From: Mycobacterium noviomagense
GTDB taxonomy: Bacteria > Actinomycetota > Actinomycetes > Mycobacteriales > Mycobacteriaceae
Assembly (NCBI RefSeq): GCF_010731635.1
Contig: NZ_AP022583.1
Coordinates: 3,906,001 to 3,970,000, forward strand
Reading direction: 5' to 3'
Length of the DNA stretch: 64,000 bases
The notes beneath the pieces are model-generated. The model was given only the letters and a program-made list of their open reading frames with translations, ran no database searches and was not told where the DNA came from. Below are positions 37,117 to 46,468 of the stretch, piece by piece (the first letter of the stretch is position 1; each line of letters starts with the position of its first letter). Position numbers and translations under genes: made by a program.

Positions 37117-39399
37117 ATGATATTCCAGGACGTCGCCGGTAAGCCGGCTCCGGAAACCGCTTCTATCCTCAGCAGTTTCGCTGATGTGCCGTTGCACGGC
37201 GACACCGCCGACGGCCAGGTCACCGAGGCTGCGGTCGAAAAGCACGTCGCCGCGGCGGCGTCGGCGCTTGGGTATACCCCCGATCAGCTCGAGTGGCACA
37301 CACCGGAAGGCATTGTCGTCAAACGGGTCTACATCGGTGGTGACCGCAACGCCGCAGTCGAAGAGGGCTATCCGCTGCACAGCTTTCCGGGTGAGCCGCC
37401 TTTTGTCCGCGGCCCCTATCCGACGATGTATGTCAGCCAGCCGTGGACCATCCGGCAATACGCCGGATTTTCCACCGCAGCCGAATCCAACGCGTTCTAC
37501 CGCCGCAACCTGGCCGCCGGGCAGAAAGGCCTCTCGGTGGCCTTCGACCTGGCTACCCACCGCGGCTACGACTCCGATCATCTGCGCGTGCAGGGCGACG
37601 TCGGAATGGCCGGAGTGGCAATCGATTCCATTCTCGACATGCGGCAACTGTTCGATGGGATCGACCTGTCGACGGTGAGCGTGTCGATGACCATGAACGG
37701 CGCGGTGCTGCCGATCCTGGCGCTGTATGTGGTGGCGGCCGAGGAGCAGGGCGTGCCGCCGGAAAAACTGGCCGGGACCATTCAGAACGACATCCTCAAA
37801 GAGTTCATGGTCCGCAACACCTACATCTATCCGCCCAAGCCGTCGATGCGGATCATCTCCGACATCTTCGCCTACACCAGCGCCAAGATGCCGAAGTTCA
37901 ACTCGATCTCGATTTCCGGCTATCACATCCAAGAAGCCGGTGCCACAGCGGATTTGGAGCTTGCCTACACGCTGGCCGACGGCGTGGACTACATCAAGGC
38001 CGGCCTGGATGGCGGCTTGCATATCGACCAGTTCGCGCCGCGGCTGTCGTTCTTCTGGGGTATCGGCATGAACTTCTTCATGGAAGTCGCCAAGCTGCGC
38101 GCCGGGCGGCTGCTGTGGAATGAGCTGGTCGCCCAGTTCAACCCGAAGAACCCGAAATCGCTGTCGCTGCGCACCCATTCACAGACCTCGGGGTGGTCGC
38201 TGACCGCACAGGACCCGTTCAACAATGTCGCCCGCACGTGCATCGAGGCGATGGCCGCTACGCAGGGCCATACCCAGTCGCTGCACACCAACGCGCTCGA
38301 CGAGGCGCTGGCGCTGCCCACCGACTTCTCCGCACGCATCGCGCGCAACACCCAGTTGCTGTTACAGCAGGAATCCGGCACCACTCGGCCGATCGACCCA
38401 TGGGCCGGCTCCTATTACGTGGAATGGCTGACCCATCGACTCGCCCAATGCGCGCGCGCACACCTGCGCGAGGTCGCCGAGCACGGCGGGATGGCTCAGG
38501 CCATCACCGACGGTATCCCGAAGCTGCGCATCGAAGAGGCCGCGGCGCGCACCCAGGCGCGCATCGACTCCGGACGGCAACCGGTGATCGGGGTCAACAA
38601 GTACCAAGTCGACGAGGACCACCAAATCGAGGTGCTCAAGATCGACAACACCCGGGTGCGGGCCGAGCAACTGGCCAAACTCCAAGAGCTGCGCGCCAAT
38701 CGGGACTCCGACGAGGTCGAGAAGGCGTTAGCGGAGCTGACGCGCGCCGCTGGCTCGCACGGCAGAGCCGGCGAAGACGGGCTCGGCAACAACCTGCTGG
38801 CGCTGGCGATCAACGCGGCGCGGGCCAAAGCGACGGTGGGGGAGATCTCCGACGCGCTAGAAAAGGTGTACGGACGCCACCAGGCCGAAATCCGTACCAT
38901 CGCCGGGGTCTATCGTGATGAAGCCGGAAAGGTGAACAGCATCGCCAAAGCCAGTGAGCTCGTCGAGAAATTCGCCGAGGCCGAAGGGCGCCGGCCGCGG
39001 ATTCTCGTGGCCAAGATGGGTCAAGACGGCCATGACCGTGGCCAGAAGGTGATCGCAACGGCGTTCGCCGACATCGGGTTCGACGTCGACGTCGGATCGC
39101 TGTTCTCCACACCGGAAGAGGTGGCTCGTCAGGCCGCCGACAACGACGTGCACGTGATCGGAGTGTCTTCGCTCGCCGCCGGTCATTTGACCCTCGTGCC
39201 AGCACTGCGCGACGCGCTGGCCGAGGCGGGCCGGCCCGACATCATGATCGTCGTGGGCGGAGTGATCCCGCCCGGTGACTTCGACGAACTCTACGCCTGC
39301 GGGGCCACCGCGATCTTCCCGCCGGGAACGGTGATCGCCGACGCCGCAATCGACTTGCTGCACAAGCTCGCCGAGCGGCTGGGGTACACGCTGACCTAG
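37117..39399 (+). CDS. mutB: Methylmalonyl-CoA mutase large subunit MutB
   Basis: 760-residue catalytic subunit. Substrate channel motif [17 protein letters not shown] near residue 95, [12 protein letters not shown], and the adenosylcobalamin-binding DGHDRG with the axial histidine near residue 638 followed by the GVSSLAAGH and [10 protein letters not shown] loops. Forms a heterodimer with MutA. The meaB gene starts at the very next base after the stop, without the mazEF4 pair present at this place in M. tuberculosis. Confidence 0.97.
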   Translation: MIFQDVAGKPAPETASILSSFADVPLHGDTADGQVTEAAVEKHVAAAASALGYTPDQLEWHTPEGIVVKRVYIGGDRNAAVEEGYPLHSFPGEPPFVRGPYPTMYVSQPWTIRQYAGFSTAAESNAFYRRNLAAGQKGLSVAFDLATHRGYDSDHLRVQGDVGMAGVAIDSILDMRQLFDGIDLSTVSVSMTMNGAVLPILALYVVAAEEQGVPPEKLAGTIQNDILKEFMVRNTYIYPPKPSMRIISDIFAYTSAKMPKFNSISISGYHIQEAGATADLELAYTLADGVDYIKAGLDGGLHIDQFAPRLSFFWGIGMNFFMEVAKLRAGRLLWNELVAQFNPKNPKSLSLRTHSQTSGWSLTAQDPFNNVARTCIEAMAATQGHTQSLHTNALDEALALPTDFSARIARNTQLLLQQESGTTRPIDPWAGSYYVEWLTHRLAQCARAHLREVAEHGGMAQAITDGIPKLRIEEAAARTQARIDSGRQPVIGVNKYQVDEDHQIEVLKIDNTRVRAEQLAKLQELRANRDSDEVEKALAELTRAAGSHGRAGEDGLGNNLLALAINAARAKATVGEISDALEKVYGRHQAEIRTIAGVYRDEAGKVNSIAKASELVEKFAEAEGRRPRILVAKMGQDGHDRGQKVIATAFADIGFDVDVGSLFSTPEEVARQAADNDVHVIGVSSLAAGHLTLVPALRDALAEAGRPDIMIVVGGVIPPGDFDELYACGATAIFPPGTVIADAAIDLLHKLAERLGYTLT

Positions 39400-40383
39400 A
39401 TGGCACCTGAAGACATCGTCGACGAGCTCGCGGAGGCTGTGCGCAGCGGCGACCGCGCGGCCCTGCCACGGGCCATCACCTTGGTGGAATCCGCCCGCGC
39501 CGACCACCGCGAACAAGCCCAGCAGCTGTTGCTGGCGCTGATGCCTGCGGCCGGAAGCGCCCACCACGTCGGCATCACCGGCGTTCCCGGAGTAGGCAAG
39601 TCGACCGCCATCGAAGCGCTCGGCATGATGCTGATCGAGCAAGGCCATCGGGTAGCTGTGCTGGCCGTCGACCCATCCTCGACGCGAACCGGGGGATCGA
39701 TTCTCGGCGACAAAACCCGGATGCCGCGGCTAGCAACGCATCCCGACGCCTATATCCGTCCATCCCCGACTTCCGGCACGCTGGGCGGAGTCGCCAAGGC
39801 CACCCGGGAAACCATCGTGCTGCTCGAGGCCGCGGGCTTCGACGTAATCCTGGTCGAGACCGTCGGCGTCGGTCAGTCAGAAGTGGCGGTTTCAAACATG
39901 GTCGACACCTTCGTTTTTTTGACCCTGGCTCGCACGGGTGACCAGTTGCAGGGCATCAAGAAAGGCGTGCTGGAGCTGGCCGACATCGTGGTGGTGAACA
40001 AGGCCGACGGTGATCATCTGGCCGATGCGCGGATCGCGGCTCGAGAGCTGTCGTCGGCGATCCGGTTGATCTATCCGCGCGACACACTCTGGCGTCCCCC
40101 CGTTTTGACCATGAGCGCCCTCGAGGGCAATGGACTCACCGAGTTGTGGGAGACCGTCGAGCGTCATCGCCAGGTGCTCAAAGAGGCCGGGGAGTTCGAC
40201 GCACGGCGCCGCGCGCAGCAGGTCGACTGGACCTGGCAGATGGTGCGCGACACCGTGCTCGAGCGGCTGCTGTCCAATCCCGAGGTCCGCAAGATCCGCG
40301 CTGACGTCGAGCGACAGGTGTTAGCAGGCGAATTGACGCCGGCAATGGCCGCTCAGCAAATACTTAAGGTTGCATCAGCCTAA
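39400..40383 (+). CDS. meaB: MeaB-type GTPase chaperone of methylmalonyl-CoA mutase (Rv1496-like)
   Basis: G3E-family P-loop GTPase, 327 residues, that protects and reloads the mutase with cobalamin. Walker A GVPGVGKST (about residue 60), switch segments LAVDPSSTRTGGSILGDKTRM and VETVGVGQSE, base-recognition NKADG. Immediate junction to mutB and common strand show one operon. Corresponds to Rv1496. Confidence 0.95.
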   Translation: MAPEDIVDELAEAVRSGDRAALPRAITLVESARADHREQAQQLLLALMPAAGSAHHVGITGVPGVGKSTAIEALGMMLIEQGHRVAVLAVDPSSTRTGGSILGDKTRMPRLATHPDAYIRPSPTSGTLGGVAKATRETIVLLEAAGFDVILVETVGVGQSEVAVSNMVDTFVFLTLARTGDQLQGIKKGVLELADIVVVNKADGDHLADARIAARELSSAIRLIYPRDTLWRPPVLTMSALEGNGLTELWETVERHRQVLKEAGEFDARRRAQQVDWTWQMVRDTVLERLLSNPEVRKIRADVERQVLAGELTPAMAAQQILKVASA

Positions 40384-40435
40384 CGGAAAGGTAAATTCAG
40401 GATTGTTTGCCAACCAGGTGGGTAAATTCGATGCT

Positions 40436-41701
40436 GTGAGGCAAGAAACCCGTGATTACCCTGGCGCAGCGTTGCCGCGCGGTGTTCACGGTGCAGCGGA
40501 TCGGCACTTTGCCTGTGCGGTTCGCAGCTTCGCGAGCATATTCCCGTCGCGACGATTCGGCGGCGGGGCGCTGGCAGTATATGTCGACGGCGAACCCGTC
40601 GTCGACGTGTGGACGGGCTGGGCCGACCGCGCTGGTCAGGTGCGGTGGTCGGCCGATACCGGTGCCATGGTGTTCTCGGCGACCAAGGGCATGGCTTCCA
40701 CCGTTATCCACCGGCTAGCAGACCGCGGGTTGATCGACTACGACGCACCCGTTGCCGAGTACTGGCCGGAGTTCGGCGCGAACGGCAAAGACACGATCAC
40801 CGTTCGCCAGGTGATGCGGCATCGGGCCGGACTCTCGCACCTGCACGGCGCCACGAAGGAAGATTTGCTGGACCACCGGCGGATGGAGCAGCGGATTGCG
40901 GCGGCCGCGCCAGGAACCCTGTTGGGCAAGCCCGCCTACCACGCGCTGACCTACGGCTGGCTGATGTCGGGGCTGGCGCGGGCCGTCACCGGCAAGGGGA
41001 TGCGGGATTTGATCCGGGAGGAACTCGCCGAGCCGCTGGACACCGACGGATTGCATCTGGGCCGCCCGCCGCTTGAGTCGCCGACGAAGGTGGCGCAGAT
41101 CATCATGCCGCAGAGCACCATTTCCAACCCGGTCTTCAACCGTGTGGCACCACGGATCGCGGCACTGGAGCTATCGGCCGGCTTCGGCTCGATGTACTTT
41201 CCTGGGATGAGAGCCGTTGTGCAGGGCGAGATTCCGCTGCTCGACGCCGAGATTCCCTCGGCGAATGGGGTCGCGACCGCGCGCAGCCTGGCCCGAATGT
41301 ACGGCGCGATTGCGAACGGGGGCGAGATCGACGGCACCCGGTTCCTGTCGCGGGAGCTGGTGGCCCGTCTGACCGGACGGCGCAGCCTGCGGCCGGATCG
41401 GAACCTTTTAGTGCCCTTGGCCTTTCACATGGGCTATCACCGTGTGCCGTTCAACGCGATGCCCGGCTTTGGTCACGCGGGGTTGGGCGGCTCGCTGGGG
41501 TGGGCGGACCCGGCGAGCGGCGTGGCGTTCGCGTTCGTGCACAACCGGCTGCTGTCGCCGTTCGTCGTGGTGGACCATGCCGGATTCGTCGCGATGAGCA
41601 CCATGCTTCGACGCGGCGCATCGCTGACACGTCGACACGGATTTCACCGGGTGCCCGATTTGGGCGCCCCGTTTCCCCAGCCGGGAGCCGTCGCCGGCTA
41701 A
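40436..41701 (+). CDS. lipL: Beta-lactamase-like esterase LipL
   Basis: Serine hydrolase of the class C beta-lactamase/esterase family, 421 residues. The nucleophile motif is FSATKGM (Ser-x-x-Lys) near residue 88; the tyrosine of the active site is likely in YHALTYGWLMSG, and GHAGLGGSLGW is the third motif. M. tuberculosis LipL (Rv1497) is a cell-surface esterase. Start is uncertain: GTG 40436 is preferred, GTG 40418 is possible. A 9-bp direct repeat GGTAAATTC at 40390 and 40421 precedes it. Confidence 0.9.
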   Translation: MRQETRDYPGAALPRGVHGAADRHFACAVRSFASIFPSRRFGGGALAVYVDGEPVVDVWTGWADRAGQVRWSADTGAMVFSATKGMASTVIHRLADRGLIDYDAPVAEYWPEFGANGKDTITVRQVMRHRAGLSHLHGATKEDLLDHRRMEQRIAAAAPGTLLGKPAYHALTYGWLMSGLARAVTGKGMRDLIREELAEPLDTDGLHLGRPPLESPTKVAQIIMPQSTISNPVFNRVAPRIAALELSAGFGSMYFPGMRAVVQGEIPLLDAEIPSANGVATARSLARMYGAIANGGEIDGTRFLSRELVARLTGRRSLRPDRNLLVPLAFHMGYHRVPFNAMPGFGHAGLGGSLGWADPASGVAFAFVHNRLLSPFVVVDHAGFVAMSTMLRRGASLTRRHGFHRVPDLGAPFPQPGAVAG

Positions 41702-41767
41702 CCCACCGCCGCGTCGGGGTGCTGGCTACGCGGCGTGAGATGAGTCGGGCACTCCCGCCGAATCGGC

Positions 41768-42103
41768 TCAGTAGTTGTTGCAGGTTTGGGCGACCTGCTC
41801 AATGGTTCCGTAGTACTGCGCACCCGCTGGGCTGGCCTGCAACTGCTGGAGCATCTGCTGGCGCTGAGGCGGCGGTGCGGCGAGGAATCTCCGGAGCGCC
41901 GACTGCGCCATCGGCGATTGGTTGAATTGCGCGGCAGCAGCCGGATCTTGCGCGTTGAGCGCTGAGATCACCTGAGGGTAGGTACAGGTCGTGTTGACCG
42001 CTGGATCATCCGGTTGCGCAGACGCGAGCCCGGCCCCAGCAGACAACGCCAATGCCGCACCACCCACCGCGACAGCCAGTCTCGTCAACGACAATGTGAC
42101 CAT
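41768..42103 (-). CDS. Haemophore-like secreted haem-binding protein
   Basis: 111 residues: signal peptide ending near SAGAGLASAQ, then a small helical domain with two cysteines (NTTCTYPQ and AQTCNNY) likely in a disulfide, and the motif ALNAQDPAAAAQFN. This matches the mycobacterial haemophore/haem-binding (MHB) family related to Rv0203. Exported, probably handling haem outside the membrane. ATG 42103 with GAAAGGTG upstream. Convergent with lipL. Confidence 0.83.
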   Translation of the reverse strand: MVTLSLTRLAVAVGGAALALSAGAGLASAQPDDPAVNTTCTYPQVISALNAQDPAAAAQFNQSPMAQSALRRFLAAPPPQRQQMLQQLQASPAGAQYYGTIEQVAQTCNNY

Positions 42104-42434
42104 TTACGAACACCTTTCAACGAATTCATCGCCGGACGTTTTGACGGCAACCATATCAGCTTAGCGGCTGACTGCCTTTGGCGAAGTCCAGAGCAGCTGT
42201 GCGGTATCTAAGAAGTTTCGTTGCATTAGACACCGGAAATATGCGGAATCAGCCGGTACAATTAGCGCCCGCGCCTGCTCTGTCCCCGGCAAAGCCGTCG
42301 CGGTGTTCACTAGCAGCTAAATCGGCGAGCAGTAAATGTGGTTATGAATGCACCCCGCGCAAGTGGGCACGGCTATATCCGACGGGTCGGCGCGGCGATT
42401 GACTCGTCCGCAAATACGTCCGTAAGGTGCGCGT
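42104..42434. other. Intergenic region, no gene seen
   Basis: 331 bp between the divergent haemophore-like and alcohol dehydrogenase genes. AT content is higher than in the genes around it, as expected for promoters in both directions. AAGGTG precedes the dehydrogenase ATG. I found no reading frame, RNA or repeat to call. Confidence 0.7.
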
Positions 42435-43538
42435 ATGTCGCGCGACGCGATGGCGCGGGCGTTGGTGCTGGAGGCGCCGCGCCGCCTGGTGAGCCGCGAA
42501 TTTCCAGTTCCGGAGGTAGCCGACGACGATGCCCTGGTGCGGGTGGCGGCCTGCGGGCTGTGCGGCACCGACCACGAAGAGTACACCGGAGATCTGGCCG
42601 GGGGCTTCGCATTTATTCCCGGTCACGAAACCGTCGGCATAATCGAGGCCATCGGGCCGCAGGCAGCGCAGCGTTGGGGGGTGGCCGCCGGCGACAGAAT
42701 TGCTGTCGAAGTCTTCCAATCGTGCCGACGGTGTGTGAATTGCCTTGCCGGACAGTATCGGCGTTGTGACCGTCACGGGCTGGCGGACATGTACGGATTC
42801 ATTCCCGTCGATCGGGCGCCGAGTTTGTGGGGTGGCTACGCCGAATACCAATACCTGTCGCCCGATTCGATGGTGCTGCCGGTGCCGGCCGACCTCGATC
42901 CGGTCGTGGCGACGTTGTTCAATCCGCTGGGGGCCGGAATACGCTGGGGTGCAACGCTTCCCGAGACCGGTCCGGGCGACGTCGTCGCGGTGCTTGGTCC
43001 GGGGATTCGCGGGTTGTGCGCGGCCGCGGCGGCGAAAGAGGCCGGCGCGGGATTTGTGATGGTGACCGGGCTGGGGCCCCGCGACGCCGATCGGTTGGCG
43101 CTTGCCGCGAGGTTCGGTGCCGACCTCGCTGTCGACGTGGCCGTTGACGATCCCGTCGCCGCCTTGATGAATGCGTGTGGCGGGCTGGCCGATGTCGTCG
43201 TCGACGTCACCGCCAGGGCGCCTGCGGCGTTCGCGCAAGCGATCGCACTGGCCCGTCCCGCCGCCACCGTCGTAGTAGCCGGTACTCGAGGCTTCGGCAG
43301 CGGCGCCCCGGGGTTTTCGCCGGACATGCTGGTGGCCAAGGAACTACGGATCCTTGGCGCGCTGGGGGTCGATGTCGCCGCGTACCGGGCGGCGCTGCAG
43401 CTGCTGGCGTCGGGCCGCTACCCGTTCGAGAGCCTGCCGCGTCGCTGCGCCGGGCTCGACGACGTGGAAGATCTAGTTGCCACGATGGCCGGTGAGCGTG
43501 CCGGCGTACCGCCCGTGCATGGAGTCGTCACGCCATGA
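42435..43538 (+). CDS. adh: Zinc-dependent alcohol dehydrogenase (MDR family, Rv1530-like)
   Basis: 367-residue medium-chain dehydrogenase. Catalytic zinc ligands Cys in CGLCGTDHEEY and His-Glu in PGHETVGI; structural zinc cysteines in SCRRCVNCLAGQYRRC; cofactor glycine segment VLGPGIRGLCA. Corresponds to M. tuberculosis Rv1530. Substrate unknown. ATG 42435; ATG 42450 is possible. Overlaps the next gene by 4 nt (ATGA), so the two products probably act together. Confidence 0.9.
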   Translation: MSRDAMARALVLEAPRRLVSREFPVPEVADDDALVRVAACGLCGTDHEEYTGDLAGGFAFIPGHETVGIIEAIGPQAAQRWGVAAGDRIAVEVFQSCRRCVNCLAGQYRRCDRHGLADMYGFIPVDRAPSLWGGYAEYQYLSPDSMVLPVPADLDPVVATLFNPLGAGIRWGATLPETGPGDVVAVLGPGIRGLCAAAAAKEAGAGFVMVTGLGPRDADRLALAARFGADLAVDVAVDDPVAALMNACGGLADVVVDVTARAPAAFAQAIALARPAATVVVAGTRGFGSGAPGFSPDMLVAKELRILGALGVDVAAYRAALQLLASGRYPFESLPRRCAGLDDVEDLVATMAGERAGVPPVHGVVTP

Positions 43539-44098
43539 CCGACGCTCGGGTGCCACCTTTGCCGGTCGACGAGGCAAAGGCCGCCGCCGACGAAGCGGGT
43601 GTCCCGAACTATATGGCCGACCTGGCCATCTTTCAGGTGCTGTTGAACCACCCGCTGCTGGCCCGCGCGATCAACGACTTGCTCGCCAGCATGCTGTGGC
43701 ACGGCTCCCTCGATTCGCGGCTGCGCGAACTGGTGATCATGCGCATCGGCTGGCTCACCGCATCGGATTACGAGTGGACGCAGCATTGGCGCGTCGCTCA
43801 GGGTCTCGGCGTCTCAGCTGAGGACCTGCTTGCGGTGCGGGACTGGCGCGGCTACGACGGGTTCGGGCCGGTCGAGCGCGCGGTGCTGACGGCCACCGAC
43901 GACGTCGTGCGCGACGGCGCGGTGAGCGCCGAGAGTTGGGCCGCCTGCGAACGCGAACTCGACGCCGACCCAGCCGTGCTCATCGAACTCGTCACCGCGA
44001 TCGCGGCCTGGCGGATGATCGCCACGGTTGTCCGCAGCCTGGACGTTCCGCTGGAAGACGGCGTCGCCAGCTGGCCGCCGGACGGGCAGGCCCCGTAG
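43535..44098 (+). CDS. Carboxymuconolactone decarboxylase-like protein (Rv1531-like)
   Basis: 187-residue AhpD/CMD-fold helical protein. The core reads DSRLRELVIMRIGWLTASDYEW followed by TQHWRVAQGLGV; the CxxC redox pair of AhpD is absent and is replaced by SDYEWTQH, as in the Rv1531 subgroup. It is therefore not expected to be a peroxidase. Coupled to the upstream dehydrogenase; possibly acts on its product. Confidence 0.85.
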   Translation: MTDARVPPLPVDEAKAAADEAGVPNYMADLAIFQVLLNHPLLARAINDLLASMLWHGSLDSRLRELVIMRIGWLTASDYEWTQHWRVAQGLGVSAEDLLAVRDWRGYDGFGPVERAVLTATDDVVRDGAVSAESWAACERELDADPAVLIELVTAIAAWRMIATVVRSLDVPLEDGVASWPPDGQAP

Positions 44099-44100
44099 TG

Positions 44101-44165
44101 CGCCGAGTGGCCACTTAATACACGTGCCCGGCGCAAGAAAGCGTGTCATAAGTAGCCACTCGGCG
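44101..44165. repeat. Palindromic intergenic element, copy 2
   Basis: Arms CGCCGAGTGGCCACTTA (44101-44117) and TAAGTAGCCACTCGGCG (44149-44165) pair with one mismatch; the centre includes CACG and GCGTGTCA as in copy 1 at 23146-23198. It sits between two convergent genes, ending 9 bp from the thioesterase stop, which suggests a bidirectional terminator function. Confidence 0.75.
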
Positions 44166-44174
44166 TCGAAGAGC

Positions 44175-44603
44175 TCACACGATGCGGTAGGTCTGCACGG
44201 CGTGGGCGACGACGTTGCCGTCGGCGTCGGTGGCAGTGATCTCGGTGAAGGTCAGCTCCTTGCGCCGCCGGGCAGTGCGGGCGTGACAGAGCAGGTCGCA
44301 GCGCTTGGCGGCGCCGGTGTACTGGATGCTCATCGCGACAGTGGACGCGCGCATCCCCTTGTCGAAGTCGTGGTTGGACCAGGCCGCCGCGGCACCGGCA
44401 GTGTCCATCACCGACGCGATCACCCCGCCGTGAAAGTAGGTGCCGTCGTTGGTCAGGTCTTCCCGGAACGGCAACCGGATGGTGACGTCGTCGGGCTCGT
44501 AGCGCTCGAACGCGATACCCAGTCCGGCCAGGAACGGCGTCGTCAGCATCAGCTCCCGCACCGCCTGGCGGTGCTTGCGCTGCTCGTGCTCACTCAGGCC
44601 CAT
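44175..44603 (-). CDS. PaaI-type hotdog thioesterase (Rv1532c-like)
   Basis: 142-residue single hotdog-fold protein. Active-site segment NDGTYFHGGVIASVMDTAG (helix with the catalytic Asp) and beta strand DLLCHARTARRRKELTFTE. Hydrolyses acyl-CoA thioesters in this family. Corresponds to Rv1532c. Divergent from the nitronate monooxygenase gene with a TetR-type palindrome in the 60-bp gap, so it may share that control. Confidence 0.87.
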   Translation of the reverse strand: MGLSEHEQRKHRQAVRELMLTTPFLAGLGIAFERYEPDDVTIRLPFREDLTNDGTYFHGGVIASVMDTAGAAAAWSNHDFDKGMRASTVAMSIQYTGAAKRCDLLCHARTARRRKELTFTEITATDADGNVVAHAVQTYRIV

Positions 44604-44622
44604 GGCCGCACCCTATCGAACC

Positions 44623-44640
44623 TGATTGACACGTCAATCA
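44623..44640. promoter_or_regulatory. TetR-type operator TGATTGAC-AC-GTCAATCA
   Basis: Perfect 8-bp arms with a 2-nt centre, 20 bp after the thioesterase start and 24 bp before the nitronate monooxygenase GTG. The TetR gene at 45782 is in the same operon, so this is its likely operator. The same arms occur at 985-1004. Confidence 0.65.
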
Positions 44641-44663
44641 ATAACTCGGTAGCGTCGTCGTCT

Positions 44664-45785
44664 GTGCGAACCAGGGTTGCCGAGCTACTCGGCGTGGAGT
44701 TTCCGATCTGCGCGTTCAGCCACTGCCGCGACGTGGTGGCCGCCGTGACCAACGCGGGCGGTTTCGGCATCCTCGGCGCCGTCGCACACAGCCCGCAGCG
44801 GCTGGAAACCGAGCTGACGTGGATCGAGGAGCAGACCGGCGGCAAGCCGTACGGCGTGGACCTGCTGCTGCCGCCCAAATACGTGGGCGCGGAATCCGGC
44901 GGGATCGACGCCGCGCAGGTGCGTGCGCTGCTGCCGGACGAACATCGCGAGTTTCTCGACGACCTTCTTCACCGCTACGGAATCCACAGTGCGCCAGGGT
45001 CTTTGCCGCCCACTGCGGGGCTCAACGTGTCGCCCAAGGGCTATCAGCCGCTGCTGGACGTCGCGTTCGCCCACGACATTCGGTTGATCGCCAGCGCGCT
45101 GGGCCCGCCACCACCCGACCTGGTCACCCGTGCCCACGACAACGACGTCCTGGTGGCCGCATTGGCCGGCACCAAACAACACGCGCTGCGCCACGCCGCG
45201 GCGGGCGTCGACCTTATCGTTGCTCAGGGCACCGAGGCCGGCGGCCACACCGGCGAGGTGGCGACGATGGTGCTGGTGCCCGAGGTGGTCGACGCGGTGT
45301 CGCCGACGCCGGTTCTGGCTGCCGGCGGGATCGCCCGCGGCCGCCAGATCGCCGCCGCGCTGGCGCTGGGCGCCGAAGGCGTGTGGTGCGGGTCGGTGTG
45401 GTTGACCACCGACGAAGCCGAGACGCCCGCAGTGGTGAAGGACAAGTTCCTGGCCGCCTCGTCGTCGGACACTGTGCGGTCGCGGTCGCTGACCGGTAAA
45501 CCCGCCCGCATGCTGCGCACCGCCTGGACCGACGAATGGGAGCGGCCCGGAAGTCCGGCGCCGCTGGGCATGCCGCTGCAAAGCGCGCTGGTCGCCGACC
45601 CGCAGCTGCGGATCAACCAGGCCGCGAGCCAGCCCGACGCCAAAGCCCGTGAGCTGGCGACCTACTTCGTCGGCCAGGTGGTCGGCTCGCTGGACAAAGT
45701 ACGGTCTGCTCGGTCAGTGGTGCTCGACATGGTCTCTGAGTTCATCGACGCAGTTGGCCAGCTCGAGCAGCTGGTCGAGCGGTGA
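44664..45785 (+). CDS. Nitronate monooxygenase family flavoprotein (Rv1533-like)
   Basis: FMN-binding TIM-barrel protein of the 2-nitropropane dioxygenase family, 373 residues. Flavin-phosphate motifs are GVDLIVAQGTEAGGHTG and PVLAAGGIARGRQI; N-terminal NAGGFGILGAVAHSP is typical. Some family members reduce enoyl-ACP or oxidise nitronates; the substrate is not known. GTG 44664 begins the RTRVAELLGVEFPI core. Its stop overlaps the TetR gene start. Confidence 0.9.
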   Translation: MRTRVAELLGVEFPICAFSHCRDVVAAVTNAGGFGILGAVAHSPQRLETELTWIEEQTGGKPYGVDLLLPPKYVGAESGGIDAAQVRALLPDEHREFLDDLLHRYGIHSAPGSLPPTAGLNVSPKGYQPLLDVAFAHDIRLIASALGPPPPDLVTRAHDNDVLVAALAGTKQHALRHAAAGVDLIVAQGTEAGGHTGEVATMVLVPEVVDAVSPTPVLAAGGIARGRQIAAALALGAEGVWCGSVWLTTDEAETPAVVKDKFLAASSSDTVRSRSLTGKPARMLRTAWTDEWERPGSPAPLGMPLQSALVADPQLRINQAASQPDAKARELATYFVGQVVGSLDKVRSARSVVLDMVSEFIDAVGQLEQLVER

Positions 45786-46468
45786 GTACGGCAACCCGAC
45801 GCCGGCGCGCGGTCAGCGACGAAGACAAGTCCGCCCGCCGCGACCAGATCATGGCCGCGGCCAAAAAAGTGTTCGCCCGCAAGGGTTTTCACGCCACGAC
45901 GATCGCCGACATCGCGAAAGAGGCCGGGCTGGCCTACGGATCGATCTACTGGTACTTCGACTCCAAAGACGAGTTGTTCCACGCCTTGATGGCCGTCGAG
46001 GAGCAGGCTTTGCGCGCACATGTCGCGGCCGCGGTCACTGCCTTCGCCGGGGCCGGCCTCGACGCGTCGTTTCGCCCGGCCGTGCAGGCGACGTTCGAGT
46101 TCTTCGAGGCCGACAAAGCCACCGTCAAGCTGCTGTTCCGCGACGCGTACGCGCTGGGCGACCGCTTCGAAAAACACCTCGGCGGCATCTACGAGCGGTT
46201 CATCGACGACATCGAAACGTTCATCGCCACAGCCCAGGAGCGCGGCGAGGTGATCACGGCCCCACCGCGGATGGTGGCCTACACCCTCGCAGCGCTGATC
46301 GGTCAGCTGGCGCACCGGCGCCTTTCCACCGACGACGGTGTCAGCGCCGCCGAAGTCGCCGACTTCGTGGTATCGCTCGTCCTCGACGGCCTGCGGCCTC
46401 GGGAATTTAGCGCGATTACTCCTCCTGCCGCTGCGCGGCGCCCGTCGTTGTCCGACGGCGATGCCTGA
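45782..46468 (+). CDS. TetR-family regulator (Rv1534-like)
   Basis: 228 residues. HTH region with KVFARKGFHATTIADIAKEAGL and AYGSIYWYFDSKDELF (about residues 30-75) and a helical effector domain. GTGA overlap with the upstream flavoprotein, and an 8-bp overlap with the downstream monooxygenase, place it in the middle of a three-gene operon. It probably controls the operon through the palindrome at 44623-44640. Confidence 0.9.
   Translation: MSTATRRRRAVSDEDKSARRDQIMAAAKKVFARKGFHATTIADIAKEAGLAYGSIYWYFDSKDELFHALMAVEEQALRAHVAAAVTAFAGAGLDASFRPAVQATFEFFEADKATVKLLFRDAYALGDRFEKHLGGIYERFIDDIETFIATAQERGEVITAPPRMVAYTLAALIGQLAHRRLSTDDGVSAAEVADFVVSLVLDGLRPREFSAITPPAAARRPSLSDGDA

Noticed and set aside
40390..40429. 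GGTAAATTC direct repeat before lipL as a regulator site
   Set aside because: Two 9-bp copies 31 bp apart, with no symmetry or known regulator; may be chance.
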